Shown: positions 17,441-26,279, counted from the first letter of the stretch. The stretch is 41,435 bases of DNA from Oscillospiraceae bacterium (GCA_017550285.1 JAFZPP010000020.1:1-41435); one strand, 5' to 3'. Numbers and translations: made by a program. The notes: generated by a model not told the origin, from the letters alone.

Positions 17441-17603
17441 TGACGCTTATGGTTTTAAGTGATTGATTGGGAGCGTTAAGCCGCCAAATTCTGATTTATC
17501 ACAGTAAGCTGTCGGAAACAAATGAACTGAAAAGCACGCACAAGGCTTCCGGAAATCTTTAGATCAATACCCGCGGGCGCTGCCCGCACGGAGGTGTTCA
17601 AAC

Positions 17604-18686
17604 ATGGCAAAGCTCGCGGCAAATGATCTGCTGCGCGAAATCGGCTCGGAGAATCCGCCGCAGCTGGTGTTCTTATGCGGCGAGGATACGCTGACCGTCG
17701 CGCAGACGGAGAAGAAAATCCTCAAAAAGCTGACGGACGGCGACGCGCTCTCCGATACCGCATTCGACGGGCAGGCTGTCGATCTCGACCGGCTTGCGGA
17801 CGCCTGCTCGTTCTGTCCGATGTTTCAGCCCTATAATGTGATTCTGCTGCGCGATTTCGATGCGGATGTGCACAATCCCTCAGCGATTGATACGATGCTC
17901 GAAATCTTCGGAAATATCGCGCCGCGTGCGGTCGTGCTGATTGTCATGCGCGCACTCCCCTGCTATGAGGTCAAGCGCAATGCACCGGTTTATCTGCCGA
18001 AATACAAAAAGCTGATGTCCTTCTTTGAGAAGCAGGGCGTGCTGTGCATCTGTGAGAAGCGCAATGCGATTCAGCTCGGCAAATGGATTCAGGATCAGGC
18101 GAAAAAAACCGGCACCGAAATCAGCCGGCAGCTTGCGGAGGAGCTTGCAAACCGCTGCCTCTGCGATACGACGCTGATTCATTCGGAAACGGAGAAGCTG
18201 CTTGCCTGTGCGGACGGCGGCGAGATCACAAAGGAAATGCTCGACGATCTGACGGCATCGCTGCCGGATGCAGATGCCTTCCGGCTTGCAAGAGCCGTCA
18301 CCGGCGGAAACGGTACGGCGGCATTCCGGCTGCTGCGCGATCTGACGGCGAAATCGGAGGACGCAAAAACGATTCTCGGACTGCTCTCCGTTCTGAGCAC
18401 GACCTTCATCGACCTCTACCGCGCAAAGCTCGGGCAGGGTGCTGCAAAGCAGACGGAGGCGGTCGCTGCGGATTTCGGTTACCCGAAGAACCGCGAATTT
18501 GCCGTCCGGAATGCCATGCGCGACTGCGGCTCGATGACCGTTCCGCAGCTCCGGACCTGTATCCGGATTCTGCGCGAGACCGATAAAAGCTGCAAATCGA
18601 CGCGCACTGCGCCGCGTCTGCTGCTGGAGCAGGCGGTCGTCCGGATGCTGAATGTCCGCCGCGACGGGACGGAGGCTGCCGGATGA
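17604..18686 (+). CDS. holA: DNA polymerase III subunit delta
   Basis: This 360-residue clamp-loader subunit opens the sliding clamp during replication. Recognisable parts are the N-terminal FLCGEDTLTVAQTEKKILKK, the central LVIMRALPCYEV region and the helical C-terminal collar domain. Divergence is typical of HolA; the length is normal (about 340). Placement after comEC supports the call, although rpsT, which often follows, is missing. GGAGG lies 11 nt before the ATG. Its TGA overlaps the next ATG (ATGA at 18683), indicating translational coupling. Confidence 0.9.
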   Translation: MAKLAANDLLREIGSENPPQLVFLCGEDTLTVAQTEKKILKKLTDGDALSDTAFDGQAVDLDRLADACSFCPMFQPYNVILLRDFDADVHNPSAIDTMLEIFGNIAPRAVVLIVMRALPCYEVKRNAPVYLPKYKKLMSFFEKQGVLCICEKRNAIQLGKWIQDQAKKTGTEISRQLAEELANRCLCDTTLIHSETEKLLACADGGEITKEMLDDLTASLPDADAFRLARAVTGGNGTAAFRLLRDLTAKSEDAKTILGLLSVLSTTFIDLYRAKLGQGAAKQTEAVAADFGYPKNREFAVRNAMRDCGSMTVPQLRTCIRILRETDKSCKSTRTAPRLLLEQAVVRMLNVRRDGTEAAG

Positions 18687-19291
18687 AGCCGCGCCGCAAG
18701 ATCACACCGGCGATTGTCGTCGAGGGAAAATATGACAAGATCCGGCTGGAATCCATGGTCGATGCGGTCATTCTCGTGACGGGCGGATTCCGCATCTACC
18801 ACAATACCGATCAGCTCGCACTGATCCGGTATTACGCCGAGACTACCGGCATCGTCATTCTGACCGATGCAGACGCAGCCGGATTTCAGATTCGCAGCTA
18901 TCTCAAAAGCACGATTCGCACCGGTACGATCTATCATGTGTATATTCCGGGCATTCACGGCAAGGAGCACCGCAAGCGGCTGCCTTCTGCGGAGGGTCTG
19001 CTCGGCGTCGAGGGCATGGATTCCGATACGCTGATGCTGGCGCTGGAGCGCGCCGGCGTATTCGATGCAGAACCGCGCAGACGGGGCGATATCACGCCCG
19101 TGATGCTATATGAATGCGGGCTGACCGGTGCGCCGGACTGTACTGCAAGGCGCGCAGCGCTGCTGCAAGCGATGCATCTGCCGCCGCATCTTTCGGTCAA
19201 GGGGCTCTGTGAGGTGCTCTCGACCATGACGGATGCCGAAAATCTGGATGCCCTGCTTGCGGAATATCTGCCGGAGGAGGTGCAGCCATGA
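18683..19291 (+). CDS. Toprim-domain protein, ribonuclease M5-like (DUF4093)
   Basis: This 202-residue protein has an N-terminal Toprim fold: the acidic VVEGKYDKIRLESMVDA motif and ILTDADAAGFQIRSYL give the Glu and DxD metal-binding positions. The second half (GVEGMDSDTLMLALERAGV) matches the accessory region of RNase M5 relatives. RNase M5 matures 5S rRNA; whether this copy does is not shown by the sequence, since the EGKDD of RNase M5 reads EGKYD here. It overlaps holA by 4 nt upstream and the MBOAT gene by 4 nt downstream, so the three are translationally coupled. Confidence 0.8.
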   Translation: MKPRRKITPAIVVEGKYDKIRLESMVDAVILVTGGFRIYHNTDQLALIRYYAETTGIVILTDADAAGFQIRSYLKSTIRTGTIYHVYIPGIHGKEHRKRLPSAEGLLGVEGMDSDTLMLALERAGVFDAEPRRRGDITPVMLYECGLTGAPDCTARRAALLQAMHLPPHLSVKGLCEVLSTMTDAENLDALLAEYLPEEVQP

Positions 19292-20619
19292 CCTTTGCCT
19301 CGCTTCCGATGATTCTCTATGTGCTGCCGCTGTTTGTGATTCTGACGGCGATTGTTCCGGCGCAGTGGAAGGCATGCGTACTGGCGCTCGGCGGACTCGC
19401 TGCGGTCTGGATGACCGGCGGTTTTCCGGCGCTGATTCTGCTGCTGATCTCGGTCAGCGCGACATGGCTGATTATCCGCTTGCAGCCGAAAAAATCCGAC
19501 GCGCATCATCACCGCGCGGAGCTCTGGCTCTATGCCGGCATCGGAATTCAGGCGATCCTGCTGCTGCTCGGCAGACTGATGCTCGATGATCTGACGATTG
19601 TGCCGCTCGTGATGTGTGCGATGCAGGGCGCGGAATGCATGTCTGATCACGCAAACAACCGCTTTCATAAACCGGCGCTGTTTTCCTTTTTCTGCTATCA
19701 GTGTGATATGACGCGGCTGCCTGCCGGTCCTGTCCTGCGATATGAAACCGCAGAGCAGCTTCGCGCAGCGCGTCAGGTGACCGCACACCGCGTCGGCGAG
19801 GGCGCATCGGGCTGTATCAGGGGACTGTTTCAGCTTGTCTGTCTGGCGCTGCCGATGTTCCGGATGCAGGATGCGCTGAAAACCGGTACGGTGCTGCATT
19901 CCTCTGCGGATGCCGTGTTTGCCGCGCTGAGCTTTTATTTCAGTCTGTATTACGGCATGAAAGGTACGGCGCAGATCGGGCAGGGACTTGCACTGATGCT
20001 CGGCTACCGCTATCCGGACAGCTTTGACAGTCCGGTTCTTGCGGATTCGCTGCATGATTTCCGCAGGCGCTTTCTGACGCCGCTCTATGACTGGACGGAG
20101 CGTGTACTTTATCTCGAAAACGGCGTAACCGATGCAGGAGCCTATTTTGCGCGGATGTCGCTGGTGCTCGGCGGACTCGGAATCATATTCGGCAGAGGCG
20201 GTGCCGGTCTGCTCTGGGGTGTGCTCGCGGCGGTGCTGCTGACGGCGGAGCATGTCCGCCGCGGCAAAAAGCGCTATACGCTGCCGACCGGTGCGCGGCG
20301 GGTGCTTGTCGGTGCGACGGTGCTTTTCGGTGTCGGACTGCTGCGCGGCAGAAGCATTATCGAGTGCTTTGCATTTTATGCGGCACTGCTCGGCATCAAC
20401 GGCATCATGCTGAGCGATACGGCAGCCTATCTGATGAGAGAAAACTGGCTGATTTTGTTACTTTGTTCGGCAGGAATGTTTCCGCTGCGGAAGCTGCTGC
20501 ACCGCCTGCCGACGGGAAAACCGCTGCGCTTTGTGCGGACAGCGGTCAAGGGTGCGGCGGAGCTGCTCATGCTGCTCTGGGCATATTCGGAGCTGCTGAG
20601 CCGGTATCTCAGAAGCTGA
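19288..20619 (+). CDS. Degenerate MBOAT-family membrane protein (AlgI-like) lacking catalytic histidines
   Basis: This 443-residue protein has about ten hydrophobic helices. Two segments identify the family: RLPAGPVLRYET (AlgI-type IAGPIVRY) and a stretch reading YPDSFDSPVLADSLHDFRRR (AlgI-type NFxxPYxxxSxxEFWRRW). MBOAT enzymes move acyl groups across or onto envelope molecules. The two histidines essential in AlgI are not present: WRRWH is replaced by FRRRFL, and the GLWHGA segment corresponds to GLGIIFGRGG. It may therefore be inactive or use other residues. It overlaps the RNase M5-like gene by ATGA with GGAGG upstream. No DltA/AlgJ-type partner is adjacent. Confidence 0.75.
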   Translation: MTFASLPMILYVLPLFVILTAIVPAQWKACVLALGGLAAVWMTGGFPALILLLISVSATWLIIRLQPKKSDAHHHRAELWLYAGIGIQAILLLLGRLMLDDLTIVPLVMCAMQGAECMSDHANNRFHKPALFSFFCYQCDMTRLPAGPVLRYETAEQLRAARQVTAHRVGEGASGCIRGLFQLVCLALPMFRMQDALKTGTVLHSSADAVFAALSFYFSLYYGMKGTAQIGQGLALMLGYRYPDSFDSPVLADSLHDFRRRFLTPLYDWTERVLYLENGVTDAGAYFARMSLVLGGLGIIFGRGGAGLLWGVLAAVLLTAEHVRRGKKRYTLPTGARRVLVGATVLFGVGLLRGRSIIECFAFYAALLGINGIMLSDTAAYLMRENWLILLLCSAGMFPLRKLLHRLPTGKPLRFVRTAVKGAAELLMLLWAYSELLSRYLRS

Positions 20620-20645
20620 AAACAAGAAAGGAAGTTATCCCCCGT

Positions 20646-21461
20646 ATGGAACAGTTTACCCCACAGGATTTTGAAATCTATGATATGCATGCGCATATTT
20701 TTCCGGACAAGATCAGCGAGAAGGCAACGCTTTCAATCGGCAAATTCTATGATATCAGCATGGCGTTTTCAATCGGTGATCCGTCGCATCTGCTTGAGGC
20801 GGAGCAGCGGATCGGTACAAAGCGGATGCTGGTCTGCTCGGTTGCGACGACACCGAAGCAGGTTGTCTCGATCAATAATTTCATCAAGGAGCAGTGCGAT
20901 CTGCATCCGGAGATGATCGGCTTTGCGGCGATGAATGCGGACTATGAGGATATCCCGGGCGAGGTTGAGCGCATTATTTCTATGGGCTTCCACGGCATCA
21001 AGCTGCACGCGGATTTCCAGAAGGAGCCGATTGACAGCCGCAAATCCTACCGTATTTATGAGGCGATTGAGGGCAGACTGCCCGTGCTGCATCATATGGG
21101 GGATTACCGTCATGATTATTCGCATCCGCGGATGCTGGCGAAGGTGATGCAGGATTTCCCGAAGCTCAGGGTTATGGCGTCGCATCTCGGCGGCTTTGCG
21201 GCATGGGACGAGGCAGAATCCGTCTTGCAGAGCAGCGAGAATATCCGGTTTGATACGAGCAGCGCGGTCTGCCTGATGTCGCCGGATCGTGCGGTGCGGC
21301 TGATCCGGAAATTCGGCACAGACCGCTGCATGTTCGGCTCGGATTTCCCGATGTGGGATCCGAAGGCGGAGGCGGAGCGTCTGCTGTCGCTCGGATTTAC
21401 GTTTGAGGATTACCGCAAAATGTTCTCGGAGAACGCAAAGCAGTTTCTGAATCTTGCATAA
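20646..21461 (+). CDS. TIM-barrel metal-dependent hydrolase (amidohydrolase family 2)
   Basis: This 271-residue cytoplasmic enzyme starts at ATG 20646 with GAAAGGAAG upstream. Metal-site signatures are in order: YDMHAHIFPD (HxH, strand 1), FHGIKLHADF (mid), VLHHMGD, ASHLGGF and FGSDFPMWDP (final Asp, strand 8). Family members include decarboxylases and lactonases. The substrate cannot be read from the sequence. A C-terminal segment (LGFTFEDYRKMFSENAKQFL) is typical of the family. It is followed by a strong terminator, ending the group that starts with holA. Confidence 0.88.
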   Translation: MEQFTPQDFEIYDMHAHIFPDKISEKATLSIGKFYDISMAFSIGDPSHLLEAEQRIGTKRMLVCSVATTPKQVVSINNFIKEQCDLHPEMIGFAAMNADYEDIPGEVERIISMGFHGIKLHADFQKEPIDSRKSYRIYEAIEGRLPVLHHMGDYRHDYSHPRMLAKVMQDFPKLRVMASHLGGFAAWDEAESVLQSSENIRFDTSSAVCLMSPDRAVRLIRKFGTDRCMFGSDFPMWDPKAEAERLLSLGFTFEDYRKMFSENAKQFLNLA

Positions 21462-21504
21462 GACCGATGCAGCACGGGCGTGTCCCGTTCTGTGATGTGA
21501 TCGG

Positions 21505-21552
21505 AAAGCCGCTCAAATTCAGCGCCGTTGCCTGAATTGAGCGGCTTTTTTG
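21505..21552 (+). terminator. Terminator of the amidohydrolase gene
   Basis: A 16-bp stem with one bulge (21506-21522 with 21532-21547, AAGCCGCTCAA/TTGAGCGGCTT) is followed by six T. Confidence 0.93.
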
Positions 21553-21570
21553 AAAACTGTCGCGCGCTGC

Positions 21571-21599
21571 TTGCATTTTCCGGTGTAATGTGATATAAT
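21571..21599 (+). promoter_or_regulatory. Sigma-A promoter of the tandem membrane-protein genes
   Basis: The -35 is TTGCAT (21571-21576), the spacer is 17 nt, and the -10 is TATAAT (21594-21599), 45 nt before the TTG start at 21644. Confidence 0.88.
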
Positions 21600-21643
21600 A
21601 TTATGGAGTATCTATATTCACAGACGGAAAGGGGGGATTTCCC

Positions 21644-22354
21644 TTGGTCAGCATTTATACGGACAAAGCACGCGAGAAACGGTATTTTGTGCTCCGCAAG
21701 AAAAAGAAAACCTATGAAACATGCTTCGGCATCTGCGTCGGAATCTATGCACTGATTATGATTACGGAGCTGATCGGCGGCGTGGCGTCCCGCGGAATGG
21801 CAATCGGACTGGGCGTCAATCAGATCGCAAGGATCGGCAGATATCATCTGGCAGCGAATTTTCTGGTGCTGGCGGTCGGGCTTTGCGGCATTCTGTTCCG
21901 GAAATGGATTCCGGCAGTGATCGGTGCAGCCGGTTTGATTTGTCTCGCTGCTGCCGGATGGATGACTCCGTTCTGTATCGGTCTGATCGGGCTGATTCCG
22001 CTCTGTGTGACCGTCTGGGCAGGTCTGGGCTGGAGTAAGCTGCAACAGGAGGAGGGATTCCCACGTTTTCAGATTGATCTGGAGGAATACGAATCGCAGC
22101 GGAAGGCACAGATCAGCTTCATGCAGCAGCGTGCACTGCGGCAGGGTGTCCGTACCGCAGCGCAGGTGCTCGATCCGGATGCAGAGATGCATGATCTGGC
22201 GGAACAAGCCGGACCCGATGCGCTGCCCGCGATGCTTCAGGGCTATCATGCGCGCAGTGCCGGAAGCGATCCGGTTGTAGCTGTGCCTGTGCCGCATTAT
22301 GACAGGATGCAGACGATCTCGGAGGAGGAGGTCGGCGGTCTCGAGGAGCTGTGA
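21644..22354 (+). CDS. Tandem membrane protein 1 (SIYTD...GFPxF family)
   Basis: This 236-residue protein of unknown function starts at TTG 21644, 8 nt after GGGGGG. A basic N-terminus (SIYTDKAREKRYFVLRKKKK) precedes about four hydrophobic helices (28-128). Next comes the motif KLQQEEGFPRFQIDLEE, then a soluble tail with MHDL and ARSAGSDP. The next three genes have the same layout, and the adjacent one has clear sequence identity (SIYTD, QEEGFPxFQ, MHDL, YxARSxGxDP). It is first in a promoter-led run. I do not recognise a named domain. Confidence 0.85.
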   Translation: MVSIYTDKAREKRYFVLRKKKKTYETCFGICVGIYALIMITELIGGVASRGMAIGLGVNQIARIGRYHLAANFLVLAVGLCGILFRKWIPAVIGAAGLICLAAAGWMTPFCIGLIGLIPLCVTVWAGLGWSKLQQEEGFPRFQIDLEEYESQRKAQISFMQQRALRQGVRTAAQVLDPDAEMHDLAEQAGPDALPAMLQGYHARSAGSDPVVAVPVPHYDRMQTISEEEVGGLEEL

Positions 22355-22371
22355 CCGCAGGAGGAGACAAT

Positions 22372-23043
22372 ATGGCAAGTATTTATACAGATGATGCGCG
22401 TGTTGCGCGCTATACAAGGCTGCGCAGGCGAAGGGATATTCTGGAGAAGATTCGCGGCGGCTGCATGATCATTGCACTGCTTCTGGCAATCGGTGAAGCA
22501 GTGCCGACGCTGCTGGACAGTGTGGTCGGCGGTCTGGCGATGCTGCGCGGACTGGACAGCTTTTTCGTGTCGATCTTCGCGGTGCTGTGTGCGGCGGCTG
22601 CAATTTATGCAATCTATAAGCGAAACTGGATCATTACGTTGGCTGTTTTAGCCGTGATCTGTCTGATGTGCAGTCTGGGCGTGCTGCATTTCTGGGGCTA
22701 TTTTCTGACCGCACCGCTGTTCGTCGCGCTGATCTGCGATATCTTCTGGGTGAAGCTCAGTCAGGAGGAAGGCTTTCCGCAGTTTCAGCTGGAGCTCGAC
22801 CGCCATGCGGAAACGGAAAAGGCATGGGATTATACTGCAAGAGAAAAAGCACTGGAAAGCGGAGCGCGTGTCGCGGCGACCGGTTCCGGCTCGGATCAGG
22901 ATATGCATGATCTGCTCGATGAGGGGGCTGAGGTCATCAATGCCGGTCTGACGGGATATCAGGCACGCAGTGAGGGCGCCGATCCGCTGGTGCATAAGGG
23001 CGAAAAACACAGTGACATCATGGATACACTGGAAGAATTCTGA
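22372..23043 (+). CDS. Tandem membrane protein 2 (SIYTD...GFPxF family)
   Basis: This 223-residue protein starts at ATG 22372, with GAGGAGA before it, rather than at the upstream GTG. It is a close paralogue of protein 1: MASIYTDDARVARY at the start, four helices (about 28-130), KLSQEEGFPQFQLELDRH, and a tail with DMHDLLDEG and YQARSEGADPL. Function is unknown. The conserved cytoplasmic tail suggests a binding surface rather than transport. The gap to protein 1 is 17 nt. Confidence 0.87.
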   Translation: MASIYTDDARVARYTRLRRRRDILEKIRGGCMIIALLLAIGEAVPTLLDSVVGGLAMLRGLDSFFVSIFAVLCAAAAIYAIYKRNWIITLAVLAVICLMCSLGVLHFWGYFLTAPLFVALICDIFWVKLSQEEGFPQFQLELDRHAETEKAWDYTAREKALESGARVAATGSGSDQDMHDLLDEGAEVINAGLTGYQARSEGADPLVHKGEKHSDIMDTLEEF

Positions 23044-23109
23044 CAGCAGTCCGTTTCAGGTACGGGCTTAAACAGAAACCGATCAATAAAGGGGAAAGGA
23101 TGAATCACT

Positions 23110-24198
23110 ATGGCAGAGCTGAAAAATAATCCGTTTGATGATGAAAAGCCGAAAATTGTACACCTTGAAAAAAGCGAATCACACTATGAATATTGCCGGA
23201 TGCAGATGCATGATATCGAGAAGGTTCACCGCCGGACGTTCATCTGCAATGTTGTGCTGTGCATTTTCGTGTGCTTCCTTTCGATTTTCAAGCGGTACAT
23301 TGCAATGTTTGATCTGCTGAGCCGTCCGATGCTCGATCTGGATAAGCCGCAGGCAACGCTGACCGGCGGCATCTTCCAGATTCTGTTCGGCATGATGATT
23401 GTGCTGCTCGGCTATCTTGCATGGGCAAATTACCGGACGCTGAATATCATTCTCGGCGGCTGGTATGCAATGGTGACGCTGCTCGGCGTCTTCCGGCTGG
23501 AATATCTCTCGGCGCTGATCGGCGTTGTCGGCTTGGTGTTCTATTTCTTCTCGATCAAGGAGCTGAGCAAGGAACAGGCACTGTCGCAAATGGAGGGCTA
23601 TCCGGAATTTCATGAGAAGCTGGATATCTCCAAATCGGATATCGTCATACAGACGCTTCTGGCGCATCAGGGCGAGCGCAGAACGAAATCCACGCTCTTT
23701 ACGACGGATTATTCGCTCCGCAGAAAAAAGAAGAAGAATACGCCCTTCGGCTATACAGAGCCGGAGGCGGAAAAGGATAAGGTCGCAGAGGCAGGCGCAG
23801 TGCTTGCCGAAACACTGCAAAAGCGCCTTGACGATGTGCAGAAGGCGAAAGAAACCGCTGCCGGTGAAGCGGAAAAGGCAGAGACTGCCGTATCCGAAGC
23901 AGCAGAATCCCCTGCTGCGGAGACCGGCATGGCTGATCTGATTCCGGAGCTGACGGAGCAGCCGGAAACCGCGCCGGCAGAAGAAGCCGCACCGGAGATT
24001 CAGCCGGAAACGAAGCCTGAAAACATCGAGCCGGAACGCGCTGATGCAGAAGCCGCTGCCGCAGCAATTCTCGCAGAGGCAGAAGCACGTTCGCAGAAAA
24101 TCCTCGAGGATGCAGAGAAAAAAGCAAAGGATATGACAGAGAAGACTGCCGGAAATCAGCAGTCCAATCCGAACCGCAAAAAGAAAAAGCGCCGCTGA
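23110..24198 (+). CDS. Tandem membrane protein 3 with long charged tail
   Basis: This 362-residue protein has a charged N-terminus, about four helices (43-150), then the family motif LSQMEGYPEFHEKLDIS. After this a K-rich patch (LRRKKKKNTPFGY) leads into about 130 residues rich in Ala, Glu, Pro and Lys (likely disordered or coiled), ending in a basic NRKKKKRR. It is more diverged from proteins 1 and 2, but the motif and layout are the same. Function is unknown. The end LAEAEARSQKILEDAEKKAK is predicted helical/coiled-coil. Confidence 0.83.
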   Translation: MAELKNNPFDDEKPKIVHLEKSESHYEYCRMQMHDIEKVHRRTFICNVVLCIFVCFLSIFKRYIAMFDLLSRPMLDLDKPQATLTGGIFQILFGMMIVLLGYLAWANYRTLNIILGGWYAMVTLLGVFRLEYLSALIGVVGLVFYFFSIKELSKEQALSQMEGYPEFHEKLDISKSDIVIQTLLAHQGERRTKSTLFTTDYSLRRKKKKNTPFGYTEPEAEKDKVAEAGAVLAETLQKRLDDVQKAKETAAGEAEKAETAVSEAAESPAAETGMADLIPELTEQPETAPAEEAAPEIQPETKPENIEPERADAEAAAAAILAEAEARSQKILEDAEKKAKDMTEKTAGNQQSNPNRKKKKRR

Positions 24199-24227
24199 AC
24201 CGGACAGAAGAAAAGGAGTTTTCCGCT

Positions 24228-25187
24228 ATGGGCATTTCACCGGAAGTTGAAGCACAATATGAGAGCAACCGTCTCCGCATGCTGCAAGTCAACAGCGGGT
24301 TCCGCCGCTTTATGTGGCTCAGCATCATTCTCGGCGCGATGATTTTCAGTACGTCATTCTTTGCCGGTGCGGCTTCGACGCTGCATGATCATCAGGAGGG
24401 ACCGTCTATTTTCTACTATGCCCTGTCCTCCGGTGCATTTCAGATTCTGTTCGGTCTGGTGACGATTCTGCTCGGCTGGCTGACGGCAATGAAAAACAGA
24501 GTCCCGAGCCTGATCTCGCTCGGCATTGATGCGGTCGGCTTTCTGACGATTATTCTCGGAAAGAACGGGACGTTTTCCGTCATCAATATCGTTTTTGTCA
24601 TGCTTGGCATTGCGCTCAATATCTGGGCGCAGATGCTCTGCAATGCGGACGATGAGCTGAAATCGCAGCCCGGCTATCCGCTCTTTTCTGTACAGGCGGA
24701 TTACCGCGCACATTATGAAGTTCCGGCGGATGTGCTCGCAAGAAAAGCGCAGGCATCCACGCATATGGCAGAGATCGGCAGAGCCGCAACCAATCCGGAG
24801 ACTGCGCCGGAAGCGGCACCTGCGCCGAATCTGTTTCTGAATCCGACGCCGGTCAAGCTGCCGCCGGAGGTAAAGCTGTCGGCAGAGACGGCGCAGTCGC
24901 TCGGCATCTCTGAAATGACCGGCAGCGCGCCGCAGTTTGTACCGAAGGCGGAGGCACTTGCTGCGCCGACGGATGTTTCGCTCGATTCGCTCGCAGTACA
25001 GACACCGCAGGTCAGTGAGGCAGCGCTGCCGCAGATTGATGCGGCGGATATGCTCGCGGATATGACCGCGATTCCCTCACATGCAACCCTCAAGGGCAAT
25101 CCGGATATGCTCCCGACGCCGGAGGAAGTGAAGGCACGGCTTGCTGCGATGAAAAAAGCAAGAGCAGAGCATCATCCGGAGGGATAA
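24228..25187 (+). CDS. Tandem membrane protein 4 with Pro/Ala-rich tail
   Basis: This 319-residue protein has EAQYESNRLRMLQVNSGFRR at the start, four helices (about 28-135), then LKSQPGYPLFSVQADYR, matching the family motif at the same place. The tail (about 165-319) is Ala/Pro-rich with low complexity and ends in LAAMKKARAEHH. AAAAGGAG precedes the ATG. It is the last of four tandem paralogues; the divergence pattern (1-2 close, 3-4 remote) suggests old duplications. No named function recognised. Confidence 0.83.
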   Translation: MGISPEVEAQYESNRLRMLQVNSGFRRFMWLSIILGAMIFSTSFFAGAASTLHDHQEGPSIFYYALSSGAFQILFGLVTILLGWLTAMKNRVPSLISLGIDAVGFLTIILGKNGTFSVINIVFVMLGIALNIWAQMLCNADDELKSQPGYPLFSVQADYRAHYEVPADVLARKAQASTHMAEIGRAATNPETAPEAAPAPNLFLNPTPVKLPPEVKLSAETAQSLGISEMTGSAPQFVPKAEALAAPTDVSLDSLAVQTPQVSEAALPQIDAADMLADMTAIPSHATLKGNPDMLPTPEEVKARLAAMKKARAEHHPEG

Positions 25188-25247
25188 TCCTTCGGCTCCG
25201 ACAATCACGCAGAACATTTGATGCTATGACAGGACGGGAGAATCACA

Positions 25248-25733
25248 ATGAAAACAAGAGAGATTCTGCGCAATTTCGGCATCGCGCTGCTCGGCTGGCT
25301 GCTGAGCGGAGCAGGGGCGTTTCTCGCCTTCTGGCTGCAATTTTTCGGCTCGGAAAAGACGGACAGCTGTGACAGCAGCGGTTTGCTTCTGAGCTGGTAC
25401 TGGGATGTCAATCTGCTGTTTTACGGACTCGGCGCCGTGCTGAGCCTTGTCTGCTTTACCGTGTTCTGGCGACTGATGCTGCGCAGAACGCTGCTGAATC
25501 TGCTGCCGCTGAAAAAGGGCTGGATTGTACTTTGGATTCTGCTGGGATTGCTTGCACTGTTTATTCATTTTATGCTGTTCTTTCTCGGCATGATGATGAC
25601 AATTACATTTCTGGATTCGCCGAATCCGGAATGGACCGTCGGATTCTCCTTTGTATATATAGGCTATGCAGTCATTCTGATGCTGTGGGACAGCATCCGG
25701 ACATTACGAAATCAAAAATATGAAAACAACTGA
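25248..25733 (+). CDS. Four-helix membrane protein A
   Basis: This 161-residue protein is almost entirely membrane-embedded: four hydrophobic segments (about 10-32, 52-74, 90-115, 130-150), a conserved-looking GLGAVLSLVCFTVFWRLMLRRT between them, and a short basic C-terminus. Function unknown. GGGAG lies 8 nt before the ATG. Its last 14 nt overlap the next gene, which encodes a protein of the same layout (GAILSLALFALIWFLLLCRT), so these are a probable duplicated pair with coupled translation. Confidence 0.8.
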   Translation: MKTREILRNFGIALLGWLLSGAGAFLAFWLQFFGSEKTDSCDSSGLLLSWYWDVNLLFYGLGAVLSLVCFTVFWRLMLRRTLLNLLPLKKGWIVLWILLGLLALFIHFMLFFLGMMMTITFLDSPNPEWTVGFSFVYIGYAVILMLWDSIRTLRNQKYENN

Positions 25734-26259
25734 GTATCATCCGGTAAAAAATGTGCTGCTGACAGCGCTGTGCTGGATTCTGCAATGGGCAGGCGGATTT
25801 TTCTCCGCGCTTCTGATGTATGCCGAAATGTTTTCGACCTTTGAAGTTGCAATCGCCGGAAAGCTGCGGTCCGAAGTAATCAAGGTGCATCCTGTCTGCT
25901 TTGCCGCAGGCGCCATCCTCAGCCTTGCGCTGTTCGCGCTGATCTGGTTTCTGCTGCTGTGCAGAACGTATCCGTTCCGGCGGAGCGAAAAGCGCCTTTG
26001 GCTTTATGTCTGGCGGCTTCAGGCTGTCATCGGGCTGACAGGCTTGTTTGCTACGCAGATATTTGCAAAGGTTTGGATGACAGACTGTGTGGTTTCTCTG
26101 CGGTCATTCCCGCTCCCGAGAACCATCCGTCCTGCATTTGCAGAGAATCATCCGGTATTTTATATTGCGGCAGCGGCGATTCTGCTGCTGCTTGGCTGTG
26201 ACGCTATCCGGCGCAGTACGCCGTCCGGATTTGCACAGTCACATGAACAGGAAAAATAA
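25720..26259 (+). CDS. Four-helix membrane protein B
   Basis: This 179-residue integral membrane protein starts inside the 3' end of protein A. Shared positions with A include the MKT start, the first helix ending in a GA/GG-F segment, and AGAILSLALFALIW...LLLCRT. Function unknown. ComM starts 20 nt after its stop, so the pair seems to belong to the same transcript as comM. Confidence 0.8.
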   Translation: MKTTEYHPVKNVLLTALCWILQWAGGFFSALLMYAEMFSTFEVAIAGKLRSEVIKVHPVCFAAGAILSLALFALIWFLLLCRTYPFRRSEKRLWLYVWRLQAVIGLTGLFATQIFAKVWMTDCVVSLRSFPLPRTIRPAFAENHPVFYIAAAAILLLLGCDAIRRSTPSGFAQSHEQEK

Positions 26260-26279
26260 TTTGAAACGGCGGTGAAGCA

